Assembly (NCBI GenBank): GCA_029834535.1
Contig: JAQMWT010000006.1
Location: 116,080 to 180,079, forward strand
Origin: Chrysophaeum taylorii
Taxonomy: Eukaryota; Sar; Pelagophyceae; Pelagomonadales; Pelagomonadaceae
Direction of reading: 5' to 3'
Length of the DNA: 64,000 nt
The stretch's first letter is position 1, and every line of letters begins with the position of its first letter. Positions 22,118 to 32,476 of the stretch are shown here, in pieces. Made by a program: the position numbers and the translations under genes. Below the pieces are notes generated by a model. That model saw nothing but the letters and a program-made list of their open reading frames with translations. It did not search any database and was not told the origin of the DNA.

Positions 22118-22299
22118 CCGCACTACCCTTATTAGGACGAGTGTTGTTCGCGAGGGACCGGGTCGAAGTCAAGGCAGCAGCGCAGCACGAAACTTTGCGG
22201 GGTTTGAGAACCAAGTGAATGTGGCGTTAACTCAAAGGTGAATGTGGGGTTGGAAATCTGAGCAAACTTACTGGCCTGCACTTGTATTATTTTTAGGGA

Positions 22300-22410
22300 A
22301 AAGTCAAGTTTCCAACCACCATATAAGTTTGGTCACCGTAAACCTTCAACAAGTTTGGTCACTTAAGTTTGGTCAATCCGTCTCTTGGTTGACTAAACTT
22401 GTACTCTTAG
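22300..22410 (+). repeat. AAGTTTGGTCA array, left end of a possible DNA transposon
   Basis: AAGTTTGGTCA occurs at least three times in direct orientation just after the Helitron 3' end. The reverse complement TGACCAAACTT is clustered at 24595-24745 and again near 25880, suggesting inverted subterminal arrays of one element of about 2.5 kb, later split by the Helitron derivative at 24773-25837. Confidence 0.5.
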
Positions 22411-23189
22411 AGAGCAAACATACGGTTCGATGACAAAACAAGGCCCGTCGTGATCAAGCTTTCAGCGGTTCTGCACGTCGCGCTGTGACTCCGGATCGTC
22501 CCTTCGACTTCGAAACGAACACGGTATCGATGCGGGCTTCGCTCAGGTCGAGCGGGAGCGTGGTGGTAACACGCCGACGTCGGTTGACCACGACGCCGAG
22601 AAAGAAAACAAGAAGTCGCGTGCCCAGGCGAAGGTAAACGACTATGAGAGATCGCCGAGTACGCTGTCGCAGCTCAGAGCGCGCAAATACGAGGCTCCAC
22701 TTTACTCGATCTGACCAAGATGCCAAGTTCAGCAGGTGTGTTCTCGAGGCCGACTTGCAGCAGATGATGTTCGACATGGGCGGCAAGTTGACGGCGTGTA
22801 CAACATGGTCTACAGCGCGACAGCGCTGTCGTTCAAGTGCTATATGCAAGATGCAGCGTTTATGTGCGTGCTGCTCGTTGTGATGTGCAAGTAGAAAATA
22901 CCGTCACGTGTGCTAAAAGGCACACCTGCTCCGAACCTTCTTGCCGACAAAGATCCAGCTATCGCGCGAAGCACTTCTGCGAGGCCGTGTCGGTCCTCAT
23001 CAAGGGCTTTATGGAGGGCAAGTCAGGCGGCTCGCTGGCCGGTTAGCACCCGGAAAGTCCGTGTTGGGATGGGGTTCGCTCGGTTGGGCAGAGCGCGACG
23101 GACAGGTCGATTGTTCGTGGACCAACACGTCCGCGGCCTGCGACGCTTTTGCACGACCTCGCACAAGACCGCGCAGTGGCGGTCCACCA
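22411..23189. other. No gene recognised
   Basis: Several short open frames occur on both strands, but none shows protein-like composition or a domain. It lies inside the candidate element bounded by AAGTTTGGTCA arrays. Confidence 0.4.
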
Positions 23190-23320
23190 TCAACGAGTCC
23201 GTCCTCTTCCCTCGCCTCTGCCCCACAACCGCGTGATTTGCCTCCGTGATTCCGCACCGGCTCCTGCCGGTCCGGCCTGGCTCCCATGCTCGGGAGAGGT
23301 CTGAAGTTAGTTAGTTAGTT
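23190..23320 (+). mobile_element. (TTAG)n-tailed retroposon, copy 1
   Basis: The 3' part GGCTCCCATGCTCGGGAGAG followed by GTCTGAAG and TTAG repeats is shared with 32555-32925 and 56327-56420. The 5' limit is uncertain. The short fixed 3' end with a simple tail suggests a non-LTR retroposon. Confidence 0.55.
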
Positions 23321-23791
23321 ATTCAGTCTGTCAGGCGGCTCTTCTCGGCATATGCGTTTGATAGACATCTGCAACAGTGTCATCCGCTAAAGGCACGAGA
23401 TGACGAACCGGGATCGTTCGCTGTAGTCTGTCATAAACATCGAACTAATAAGGCGCATCCGAATAATCTTGGGCGACGGAACAGCGTGGTATCAGCGTTG
23501 TCTTGCGCAGGCCTTGTTTGTATATGTTGCTCTGCGAGTGTTCGCATGTTGATGCGTGTGTATGGTCAAACTTGGAGGCACTCAATTTGGTGTGATCAAA
23601 TTTCGAACAATCACATCAAACTTGTCATATTTTAGACTCGTACTGATGACTGGGTTAGAATTACAGGGGTGGTGTCGGCGATCTTCCGGAACGAGGCTGT
23701 CGACGTCTTGACATCCCTTCGCGCCGCAGCTTGTATTTGCCGACTTTCTCGTACAGTGCTCGACGGTGCAGCAGCAGCCCCCGGGGAGATC

Positions 23792-23909
23792 TTGCGGCAG
23801 GGCGGGGTTGTCGAGATGCGCGAGGAGGAGGAGGATAAGGAGGTGTTCTCTTGCGGCAGGGCGGGGTTGTCGAGATGCGCGAGGAGGAGGAGGATAAGGA
23901 GGTGTTCTC
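23792..23909 (+). repeat. 59-bp tandem duplication
   Basis: Two perfect copies (23792-23850, 23851-23909) of a unit starting TTGCGGCAGGGCGGGGTTGT and ending GGAGGTGTTCTC. No coding role seen. Confidence 0.95.
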
Positions 23910-24052
23910 TTACGGTCGTGCGAGTTGTTTATGCTGGCGTAACGGCACGTGCTCGCGTTGCCGTCCCATGATCAAGCTGGACAGCTAACTCCGGATCGGG
24001 TACGCGACGGTGAGGAACTCCTGAACGTGATCCTGTACGGTCCCGCACAAGT

Positions 24053-24337
24053 GTGGGACTACAATCTTTGGGTGCTCGAGGGGCGTTGCTCGCGCATTTT
24101 CTCGAGGTCGTCGAGTTTCGCGTTCTCGACCCCGAGTCGATTATCAAAGACGCGCTCCCTCTCGAGTTTTGGGATGCAGAATGGGGTGATCCGTCTCACG
24201 CAGACCGTGTAAGTCTGGTGTCCTATGTCCGCTTGTTGTTGAAGAATGACGCACGACCACGGCAACACCACCGTGGTGAGTCGCGGTTTGGGTGGCTTCT
24301 ACGAACGATGGAAGGTACGAGAATGGGCCCAGCTTAA
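24053..24337 (+). pseudogene. Coding fragment of unknown family inside a relic element
   Basis: A 94-codon open stretch with protein-like content (FLEVVEFRVLDPESIIKDAL, EFWDAEWGDPSHADRVSLVS). No start or upstream continuation is convincing. It lies between the CAAACTT arrays and is probably a remnant of that transposon's protein. No family recognised. Confidence 0.3.
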
Positions 24338-24554
24338 GTACGCCAAGCCGTGGGAATCTGCTCTCGGGGCCGCGTGTCGCTGCCCGCTCTCCTCGCGTAT
24401 CGCCGTGCTGTCTTAGGACGGACCTCCTTCTAAGGCGGTCATGGGGGGGTGTCCATGCCGCGCGTGTAACGCCACGGTAGATTCTGCGTAGCTGCAGCAC
24501 CTAGCTCTCGTTTTTAAAGCATTTTCGCACCAAAAGCGCTCACGCGCCCCCTTA

Positions 24555-25781
24555 AAAAGCCTCCTTAAGTTTGATTTTAAAAGCCGAAGTTTGGTCAATA
24601 CTGTGGAAGTTTGAGGAGTAGTGATCAAACTTGTTGACCAAACTTACAAGGAAATTAATCAAACTTGAAGGGTTGATTGATCAAACTTAATGCAACTTCG
24701 GAGTGACCAAACTTAACTGACCAAACTTCTATGGAAAGTGACCACACATGTGAGTTTTTCCTTAATCATACACAAGTGCAGGCCAGTAAGTTCACCTAGT
24801 CTCAATCTCTTACCCCAGTATGTCCTCCTGGTCCCGTTACGTTCGTCAGTAAGTTCACCTCCCAATCTCTAACCCCAGTAAGTTCAGCGTAAGCCCACTC
24901 GTGCTCACACCCACTCACCCCACTCTCCTTCGAGCTCGTCGCTCTCACCTCCGCCAATCTAAGCTGCTTTGATCCGTACACGCCGCTAGCCTTTGCGTTC
25001 ACTCTAAAAACCCCAGTAAGTTCATTTGGTCCCAGTAAGTTCACCTGGTCACTAAGTTCACCTAGAGCCAATCTCTAACCCCACTAAGTCCACCTGGTCC
25101 CAGTAAGTTCAACTACAGTGCGCGTGTAGACGCCGGGAGGGGGCTTATCGGTATTGCGCAGCACGTGTGGGGTAGGGTGGAGTCGTCGACTCAGAAGAGG
25201 ATATCCTCGGGGTTGCCGATCGACAGAGAGCCACGTAGAGCTGGACGTGGCAGAAGACGGGCTTGTGGGCAAGAGGACGCCGACCTCGCGGGGCGTCTGG
25301 CCCTGGCTCTTGGTGATCGTTTGGCGTCGGCGGGCCTTACGGGATACAGGTTGGAGGAGCCTCGGTGACAACGACACGATCGATCATGTATCTGGTACCG
25401 TTGCAGTGGCCGTGCGACGGGTCGAGGTTGCGAAGACTTTAAGCTCGCGATCAAAGTCAGCATGCCGTTGGTTGTCAGGGAGTTCAAAACTCGACTGTAA
25501 AGAGCGAGGCGTCGGCTTCCGACCCAACCTAGTCGGCCGAAAAGAACTCCGACGCCTCGTCTTCGGGAAAAAAAGGCCGCGGTCATGCGCGCGTTGTCAG
25601 CATCGACAACATCGTTTCGACGGGGCGTGAGAATGGCGCGCTGAAAGAGCCGCCGCGGGTCGTGGAAATAGTCTGCGAGGTCGCCGTAGACGGCTTGGTG
25701 GATCACTGTCTGGCTCTCGCGCCTACCTGATCCTTACTCTCGCGCCTACATGATCCTTACCCTAAATCGAGGGACAAACAA

Positions 25782-25816
<35 letters not shown>

Positions 25817-25890
25817 TCTGTCGATTAGTAGTTAGGATCAAAATCGAGCAAACATGAAAGAAATTCACCACACTTTTTGACCAAACTTGA
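24555..25890 (-). repeat. CAAACTT array, right end of the possible DNA transposon
   Basis: CAAACTT/TGACCAAACTT occurs many times at 24560-24745 and again near 25875 (TTTTTGACCAAACTTGACAG), on both sides of the Helitron derivative inserted at 24773-25837. This continues the inverted arrangement relative to 22300-22410. A few direct AAGTTTG copies are mixed in, and isolated copies occur near 23575-23635. Confidence 0.5.
24773..25837 (-). mobile_element. Helitron-derived non-autonomous element, copy 3
   Basis: Full layout on the minus strand: 3' terminus at 24773 (CAAGTGCAGGCCAGTAAG on plus), motif arrays, deleted helicase end, CAGA/CAAA tract and 5' terminus ...GTAGTTAGGA at 25837. Flanks are ...CATACA and TCAAAATCG. 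Confidence 0.8.
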
Positions 25891-25899
25891 CAGATCCCT

Positions 25900-27159
25900 T
25901 ATTTTTATTGTCTTCAAGGCGCGCTTTTTGAGCGAAGCGTTGGATCACTCGTATGGCGTTTGGCGTGAACTCGAGAACGCGGCGGCTTGCCATTCTCGAG
26001 TGCCGGGAGCGTCACGGTTGTCGACGTTGCGACATCGTTCAAGCATGAGAGCACGCCGCAATGCGTGAGCGAAACATTAACCCAGACACCGTCGCGCTCC
26101 CCGTCACAAGTGCCACACCTTTTTGTGTTGTGCGTCTTCCTGCGGTTGTCTGCTGATGTGACGTCGAGATGCTTTTCTCCCCGATGCTTCTTTCGAGGGA
26201 ACCTCGGAGGATGATGGCAGGAGTGCGCTCACCACCGCCGCACGCAGACAATATGATCATTTAAAGCTGTTGAAGCGCCGCCGCAGCCTCGATCGGTTCG
26301 CCTCAGAGGTTATCGAGCTGCACGAGAAGTGTTGCGCACACACTGGGCCATGGTGCCGGCACGTTTTTCGACTCGCGGCAACACAAGGAAGAAGAAATCT
26401 TGCTGCAAGGGCTGCGGTGGGCTGCGCGCCGTAGTACGTGTTCAGCACAATATAAATTCTGATCAACGCGCCAAAAGTGTCATCGCCCACGCCAAAGTAG
26501 CTGTTCAGTGGGATTTGCTCGATTTTCTCTCAACGAACTGTGCTTCTATGCGATCAATGCAATGAAAACTACCTCGTCGGTTTAAAAGGATATTCTACCC
26601 CAGAACCCCAGCCTGCGGTTTGCTCGTGCCGATGTGGCAGAACCGGGAGCAGACCATCGCGTCGGCGCAGGTGCGTGCCCAACTTGCACTCTTCACCTTC
26701 GTTATCGCCAAGAAGCTCAAGCGAGCGCGAGAGCGACAACGTTAGCACTTTCATGCTCTCGGTGCTGCCGGCCAACTGGGTGCCGGGATCCGGCACCCTC
26801 GAACGTCTCCGCTCGGTGATAAGGGTCAGACCGTCGTCGCCGCGCATCCCGAGCTAAGGGTGTGAACCAAGCGTCGCCTATGGACGCGTTAAAGAATTCG
26901 AGGGAAGAGTGCACCGTTGTGACGCGCATAGAACCCAGCAATAATGTTCCAGCCATCGACTTCGCATACAGTCCAGTGCTATGGATCAACGCCGAGGGCT
27001 CGAAGAAAAGAGTGTTTAGCCTTGGATCGAACGCGGCGCTGGCGGCCGTTGTCAAAGGTTTATTATTAAGTGTGGTGAAGGCGCGCGGCAGGCATTTCGC
27101 GGCAATGAAGGGCAACCATGGTTTTCCTTCACGTCCAAGCAGACCTCCTGCGCCGTTAA
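25900..27159. other. Relic coding sequence, frames badly broken
   Basis: Short protein-like pieces occur on the plus strand (for example LKRRRSLDRFASEVIELHEK near 26265-26325), but no frame stays open. The stretch precedes the intact-looking C-terminal piece at 27160-27333, so it is probably the same decayed transposon protein. No domain is recognised. Confidence 0.3.
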
Positions 27160-27333
27160 ATCACTGCGGGCGAATACTACAAGGACCTCAACGATGGACG
27201 TTCACATTTCCGATATTCGTGCATCGATAATGTGTTCAACGCCGTGACAAAAAAAGTCAAGGACATCGCCGAGAAGTACAACCGAGGCTCGCACGCGTGT
27301 TCTTGCGCCCAGGTCGACGTCAAGAATGCCTAA
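27160..27333 (+). pseudogene. C-terminal coding relic ending in a Cys/His-bearing tail
   Basis: 57 codons to TAA 27331-27333, containing ITAGEYYKDLNDGRSHFRYS and IAEKYNRGSHACSCAQVDVK. The clean codon pattern and natural stop mark it as the end of a former gene. The upstream part is frame-broken. Unknown family, probably transposon-derived. Confidence 0.35.
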
Positions 27334-28222
27334 TGGTGGTTGATTCTAAACTCGGCAGATAACGTGTAAAATTCGCGTCAACAGTCACCACAACAAATTT
27401 TCTCATGAGTACCGCATCGGCGCGGTGTCGAATGGTCGACGTACAACGCCGCGTTACGAAGGCCGCACTTTGCTTACCTCTATTAGGCTCTCTATGGTCG
27501 TCAAGTTTTCAGCGTTACATCTTCTAGCTTACTCTCCATCGCAGAGACCACCCGCTGGAAACGGTTTGCTTTGCCGACATTCATTTTCCGAGATTTTGAT
27601 GAATTCTGGTAGCGCCTTTTTGGGAGGCGGTTCAGCGCCGGATGCAACGAGAATGCGTTTGCTTTTCGCTATCTATTTGAAACCGCCTCGCTTTCGGAAT
27701 CGAGAGCGTCGGCGACCGAGGCGTCTCCCATTGTCCGATAGTGCTCAGCGTTTCGTATTAAACAACATCTCCTCGTAAAGACGCCTCACTTCACGACGCG
27801 AGTCCTGTGATATCGTTCTAAGTAAACACATCACTCTTTGTGGCGATTGGTGGAGTAAACGCCACGTAACTGCAAGCGCTGCGCGCGCCGGTCCCCGCCG
27901 CCTCGCCAATTTCCGTGCCCGCCGTCCGTTACTTTTCAGGTCTTAGGCTCATTCGCGGGTTGGGGCGAAGGAGGGGCCAGTTGCTCGTCGTCCACTTTTT
28001 CTTTGGTGTTGTTCACGCCAGCATTGGCGTCTCAACCGGCGCGCTCCTCCTCCCCCCCCCCGACGGCGCCTCTCCCCCCCCCTCTTCATCGACACCTCTA
28101 CATAGTACGGCTCCACCACTTGGGCTCATCAGAGACTGAATACGGGGTGAAGCGAAGACGTAATGGGTGGAGTGAAATAAAGTGAAGTGAATGAAGGGAA
28201 CGAGGGTTTGTTGTTGTTGGGA
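27334..28222. other. No gene recognised; partial repeat similarity
   Basis: 27890-27985 resembles 720-830 and 28060-28200 has GTGAAGTGAATG motifs like 1230-1345, so this is a decayed copy of the repeat seen at the start of the window. C-runs near 28055 and 28075. Confidence 0.35.
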
Positions 28223-28330
28223 GAAGACGCTTTTCGCGAAATGATACAAAGGGTTTGGCAAAAAGCAATAGACCCGGTGGAAAACGTCACACCGAAATAT
28301 TGGGATTTCAACGGCGACGAGGTCCGTTAA
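28223..28330 (+). pseudogene. Short protein-like fragment, unknown
   Basis: 35 codons ending at TAA 28328 (AFREMIQRVWQKAIDPVENV, KYWDFNGDEVR). It reads like genuine protein but has no start and no continuation found. Following sequence to 28650 has only low-complexity frames. Could be an exon or a relic. Confidence 0.2.
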
Positions 28331-28949
28331 CAATGTTCTTTTGCTGCTTCTGCCGCGAGCGCGGCGCAAGCGCGCCGGCGACACCGGTAGGTTTGCGTTG
28401 GTGTCGTGTTACTTTGGCCGCAGTCGGCGCCACCTGTGGCAACGCCGCTTCCTGGGGAACAGGAGCAGCCGGAGCGACAAGAAACGACGAAGGAGAGCAT
28501 TCCGGACGCCGTGGCGCGGCCGGCTCCCGTGACCCCGACGAGGTACGCTTGGTAAAGCTATGTAACCCCGTTATAGTGCTCGTATCGACAGCCTGGGCTT
28601 CGAAGACGAGGGCGAGGACGAGCACGAGCACGACACCCCCTCCTAGGCCGGCCTTTCCCTAAAGGGATGACGAAGAAGTCGTCGTTATTTACAGTAGGAC
28701 TCTTAAATAAATTCGTCGCATCGCTTCTTCTGTCTCGGAGGTGGCAGGGCCGTTGCGCTCGGAGACAGGGTGGGATTTATCCTCGGCGCGGCTGCTTTTT
28801 TTTTCACCCTGTCGTCGTCGTCGTCGTCTTCGTCGTCCTAAAGGGTCGTCTTTCCAATTAAATTTCATTTCATTTGATTTGATTTGACTTCACTTTTCAT
28901 TATATTCGTTTTGCGAAGAAAAAAAGTTGTGTAACCCTCGTGTTGAACG

Positions 28950-29411
28950 ATGCGGTGCCTGCTGTCTGGAAACAGAGTTCTGACGCTGGTGGCCCTGCGT
29001 CAAGCGGCCGTCCAGCGCGCGACGTTGAGCTCGCAGGCGGCCTTGGCGGACATCGTCGTGACGCCGTCGGCCGCGCGGCGCATCGGACAGCTGCTGAACG
29101 CGGACGGCGAAGCCCAGCGGCTGCGGCTCGGGGTCGACGGGGGCGGGTGCTCGGGGTTTAAGTACACGTTTACGACCGAGCCCGTGAGCCAGGACCTGGG
29201 CGAGAGCGATTTTGTGTTCGAGCGCGACGGCCAAGCCGTGGTCGTGGACGACGCCTCGCTCGAGTTCGTCAAGGGCGCCACCGTCGACTACAAGGACGAG
29301 ATGATTCGGTCGGCTTTTGTCGTCCTCAACAACCCCCAGTCCGAGTCGGCCTGCGGCTGCGGCTCTTCCTTCGCTCTCAAGAACTTCGAGGAGAACCCCG
29401 CGATCGACTAA
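28950..29411 (+). CDS. ISCA2: Mitochondrial iron-sulfur cluster assembly protein ISCA2-type
   Basis: 153 residues. ISCA2 works with ISCA1 and IBA57 late in mitochondrial assembly of [4Fe-4S] clusters. Residues 1-30 (MRCLLSGNRVLTLVALRQAA...) are basic, hydroxylated and lack acids, typical of a mitochondrial targeting peptide. The A-type (Fe-S biogenesis) fold follows: VTPSAARRIGQLL, then LGVDGGGCSGFKY with Cys67 and the C-terminal CGCGSSF with Cys135 and Cys137, the three conserved cysteines. The length is normal for ISCA2. No intron. It lies 105 bp upstream of and parallel to the proteasome gene. The choice of ISCA2 over ISCA1 rests on the GVDGGGCSG and ESACGCGSSF contexts. Confidence 0.9.
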   Translation: MRCLLSGNRVLTLVALRQAAVQRATLSSQAALADIVVTPSAARRIGQLLNADGEAQRLRLGVDGGGCSGFKYTFTTEPVSQDLGESDFVFERDGQAVVVDDASLEFVKGATVDYKDEMIRSAFVVLNNPQSESACGCGSSFALKNFEENPAID

Positions 29412-29515
29412 GACTAAGGCGCCCCCTCCACCTTATTATCCCCATACCACCACCACCACCACCTGCCTTCTTAGTTCCTCAACGGATGCACTAACGGGTA
29501 AGGAGCTTCCGAGCG

Positions 29516-30355
29516 ATGCGTCTCGAGTCAATTCTGGACCTGGGGAAGAAGAAGGTGGCGGCGGCGACGGATGAATTGGGATTCGCCCTCGCCGGCGTGA
29601 AGGACCCGGCAGCCTACAGCGCGGCGAACTTTAGCGCGAGCTACGGGGCCACGCAGGACGTCAAGTTCGCCAAGGGGACGACGACCCTCGCGTTCAAATT
29701 TGACGGCGGCGTGATCGTCTCGGTGGACTCGCGGTCGACGATGGGGAACTACATCGCCTCCCAGACGGTGAAAAAAGTAATCGAGATCAACCCCTTCCTC
29801 TTAGGAACGATGGCCGGGGGTGCCGCCGACTGTTCGTTTTGGGAGCGGAACCTGGGAACGCAGTGCCGGATGTACGAGCTCCGGAACAAGAAGCGCGTCT
29901 CCGTGGCTGCCGCCTCCAAGATGCTCGCGAACACCATGTACCGCTACCGCGGCCGCGGCCTCTCGATGGGGACCATGATCTGCGGCTGGGACGCGAGCGG
30001 TCCCAAGCTATACTACGTCGACGACGACGGCACCCGCCTCGAGGGCGACGTGTTCTGCGTGGGATCGGGATCGACTTACGCCTACGGCGTCATCGACTCC
30101 CACCTCCGCCGCGACCTTACTGTCGACGAGGCGGTCGACCTTGGCCGTCGCGCCATCGCCGGCGCCGCGCACCGCGACGCTATGTCGGGCGGCTGGAACA
30201 ATCTCTACCACGTTACCGAGGATGGCTGGCGCTTTTTGGGTGCGGTCGACACCAACGATCTCTACTACAAGTACATCTACAAGGCCAATCCGGGCGATGA
30301 TGTCGTCGTCCAGGAGGAAGAAAAAACACCCGCCGTCCCGATGGAAGAAGAGTAA
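29516..30355 (+). CDS. PSMB5: 20S proteasome subunit beta-5 (chymotrypsin-like)
   Basis: 279 residues, catalytic N-terminal nucleophile subunit of the proteasome core. A 54-residue propeptide ends in AKG, and cleavage would expose Thr55 (TTTLAFKF). The Asp and Lys of the active site are in [20 protein letters not shown]. The following [43 protein letters not shown] and YAYGVID are beta-5 hallmarks. An acidic tail ([13 protein letters not shown]) extends the C-terminus. No intron. A Helitron derivative begins 18 bp after the stop, so the 3' UTR and terminator must lie inside or very near the mobile element. Confidence 0.95.
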   Translation: MRLESILDLGKKKVAAATDELGFALAGVKDPAAYSAANFSASYGATQDVKFAKGTTTLAFKFDGGVIVSVDSRSTMGNYIASQTVKKVIEINPFLLGTMAGGAADCSFWERNLGTQCRMYELRNKKRVSVAAASKMLANTMYRYRGRGLSMGTMICGWDASGPKLYYVDDDGTRLEGDVFCVGSGSTYAYGVIDSHLRRDLTVDEAVDLGRRAIAGAAHRDAMSGGWNNLYHVTEDGWRFLGAVDTNDLYYKYIYKANPGDDVVVQEEEKTPAVPMEEE

Positions 30356-30373
30356 TGACGCCTCTCGTTATCA

Positions 30374-31368
30374 TCCTAACTACTAATCGACAGATGTTTG
30401 TCTGTCTGTTTGTCTGTTTGTTTGTCCCTCGATTTAGGGTAAGGATCAGGTAGCCGCGAGAGTAAGGATCAGGTAGGCGCGAGAGCCAGACAGTGATCCT
30501 CCAAGCCGTCTACGGCGACCTCGCAGACTATTTCCACGACCCGCGGCGGCTCTTTTAGCCAGCGCGCCATTCTCACGCCCCGTCGAAACGATGTTGTCGA
30601 TGCTGACAACGCGCGCATGACCGCGGCCTTTTTTTCCCGGAGACGAGGCGTCGGAGTTCTTTTCGGCTGACTAGGCTGGGTCGGAAGACGACGCCTCGCT
30701 CTTTACTGTAGAGTTTTCAACTCCCTGACAACCAACGGCATGCTGACTTTGATCGCGAGCTTGATGTCTTCGCAACCTCGACCCGTCGCACGGCCACTGC
30801 AACGGTACCAGATACATGATCGATCGTGTCGTTGTCACCGAGGCTCCTCCAACCTGTATCGCTTAAGGCCCGCCTACGCCAAACGATCAACAAGAGCCAG
30901 GGCCAGACGCCCCGCGAGGTCGGCGTCCTCTTGGCGAAGCCCGTCTTCTGCCACGTCCAGCTCTACGTGGCTCTCTGTCGATCGGCAACCCCGAGGATAT
31001 CCTCTTCTGAGTCGACGACTCCACCCTACCCCACACGTGCTGCGCAATACCGATAAGCCCCCTCCCGGCGTGTACACGCGCACTGTAGTTGAACTTACTG
31101 GGACCAGGTGAACTTACTGGGGTTTGAGATTGGGACTAGGTGAACTTAGTGACCAGGTGAACTTACTGGGACCAAGTGAACTTACTGGGGTTTTTAGAGT
31201 GGACGCAAAGGCTAGCGGCGTGTACGGATCAAAGCAGCTTAGATTGGCGGAGGTGAGAGCGACGAGCTCGAAGGAGAGTGGGGTGAGCGGGTGTGAGCAC
31301 GAGTGGGCTTACACCAAACTTACTGGGGTTAGAGATTGGGACTAGGTGAACTTACTGGCCTGCACTTG
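30374..31368 (+). mobile_element. Helitron-derived non-autonomous element, copy 4
   Basis: From 5' terminus TCCTAACTACTAATCGACAG to 3' terminus ...CTGGCCTGCACTTG at 31368, where the next copy begins without a spacer. Contains CCCTCGATTTAGGGTAAGG, the deleted helicase C-terminus and the GGTGAACTTACTGGG array. Confidence 0.85.
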
Positions 31369-32476
31369 TCCTAACTACTAATCGACAGATGTTTGTTTGT
31401 TTGTTTGTCTTTAAATGTCGACTGCTAAGAGGGGGGTGTGTGTGGGGAGTGTCTGCTTGTTTGTCTTTAAATGTCGACTGCTAAGAGGGGGGGTGTGTGT
31501 GGGGAGCATGAAGGATGTGGGTCTGTTTGTCTGTCCCTAGATTTAGGGTAAGGATCAGTTAGGGGTGAGAGTAAGGATCAGGTAGGCGCGAGAGCCAGAC
31601 AGTGATCCTCCAAGCCGTCTACGGCGACCTCGCAGACTATTTCCACGACCCGCGGCGGCTCTTTTAGCCAGCGCGCCATTCTCACGCCCCGTCGAAACGA
31701 TGTTGTCGATGCTGACAACGCGCGCATGACCGCGGCCTTTTTTTCCCGGAGACGAGGCGTCGGAGTTCTTTTCGGCCGACTAGGTTGGGTCGGAAGACGA
31801 CGCCTCGCTCTTTACAGTCGAGTTTTCAACTCCCTGACAACCAACGGCATGCTGACTTTGATCGCGAGCTTAAAGTCTTCGCAACCTCGACCCGTCGCAC
31901 GGCCTCTGCAACGGCACCGGATACATCATCGATCGCGTCGTGTCACCGAGGCTCCTCGAACCTGTATCCCTTAAGGCCCGCCGACGCCAAACGATCGACA
32001 AGAGCCAGGGCCAGACGCCCCGCGAGGTCGGCGTCCTCTTTCCCAAGCCCGTCTTCTGCCACGTCCAGCTCTACGTGGCTCTCTGTCGATCGGCAACCCC
32101 GAGGATATCCTCTTCTGAGTCGACGACTCCACCCTACCCCACACGTGCTGCGCAATACCGATAAGCCCCCTCCCGGCGTGTACACGCGCACTGTAGTTGA
32201 ACTTACTGGGACCAGGTGAACTTACTGGGGTTTGAGATTGGGACTAGGTGAACTTAGTGACCAGGTGAACTTACTGGGACCAAGTGAACTTACTGGGGTT
32301 TTTAGAGTGAACGCAAAGGCTAGCGGCGTGTACGGATCAAAGCAGCTTAGATTGGCGGAGGTGAGAGCGACGAGCTCGAAGGAGAGTGGGGTGAGCGGGT
32401 GTGAGCACGAGTGGGCTTACACCAAACTTACTGGGGTTAGAGATTGGGACTAGGTGAACTTACTGGCCTGCACTTG
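31369..32476 (+). mobile_element. Helitron-derived non-autonomous element, copy 5
   Basis: Joined head to tail to copy 4. The 5' microsatellite carries two minus-strand LINE-like 3' ends (about 31408-31450 and 31465-31520). The helicase remnant and 3' arrays are nearly identical to copy 4. Confidence 0.85.

Larger units (their letters stand above)
15757..22284 (+). mobile_element. Helitron encoding Rep/helicase (putative parent element)
   Basis: The left part carries GTCCCTCGATTTATGGTAAG near 15757, shared with the 5' region of the derivatives; the true 5' terminus was not found because LINE-like fragments lie there. The 3' terminus AACTTACTGGCCTGCACTTG at 22265-22284 is identical to the end of the derivatives, followed by T. 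The Rep/Hel gene fills most of it. The 3' end is CTTG, not the canonical CTRR. Confidence 0.8.
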
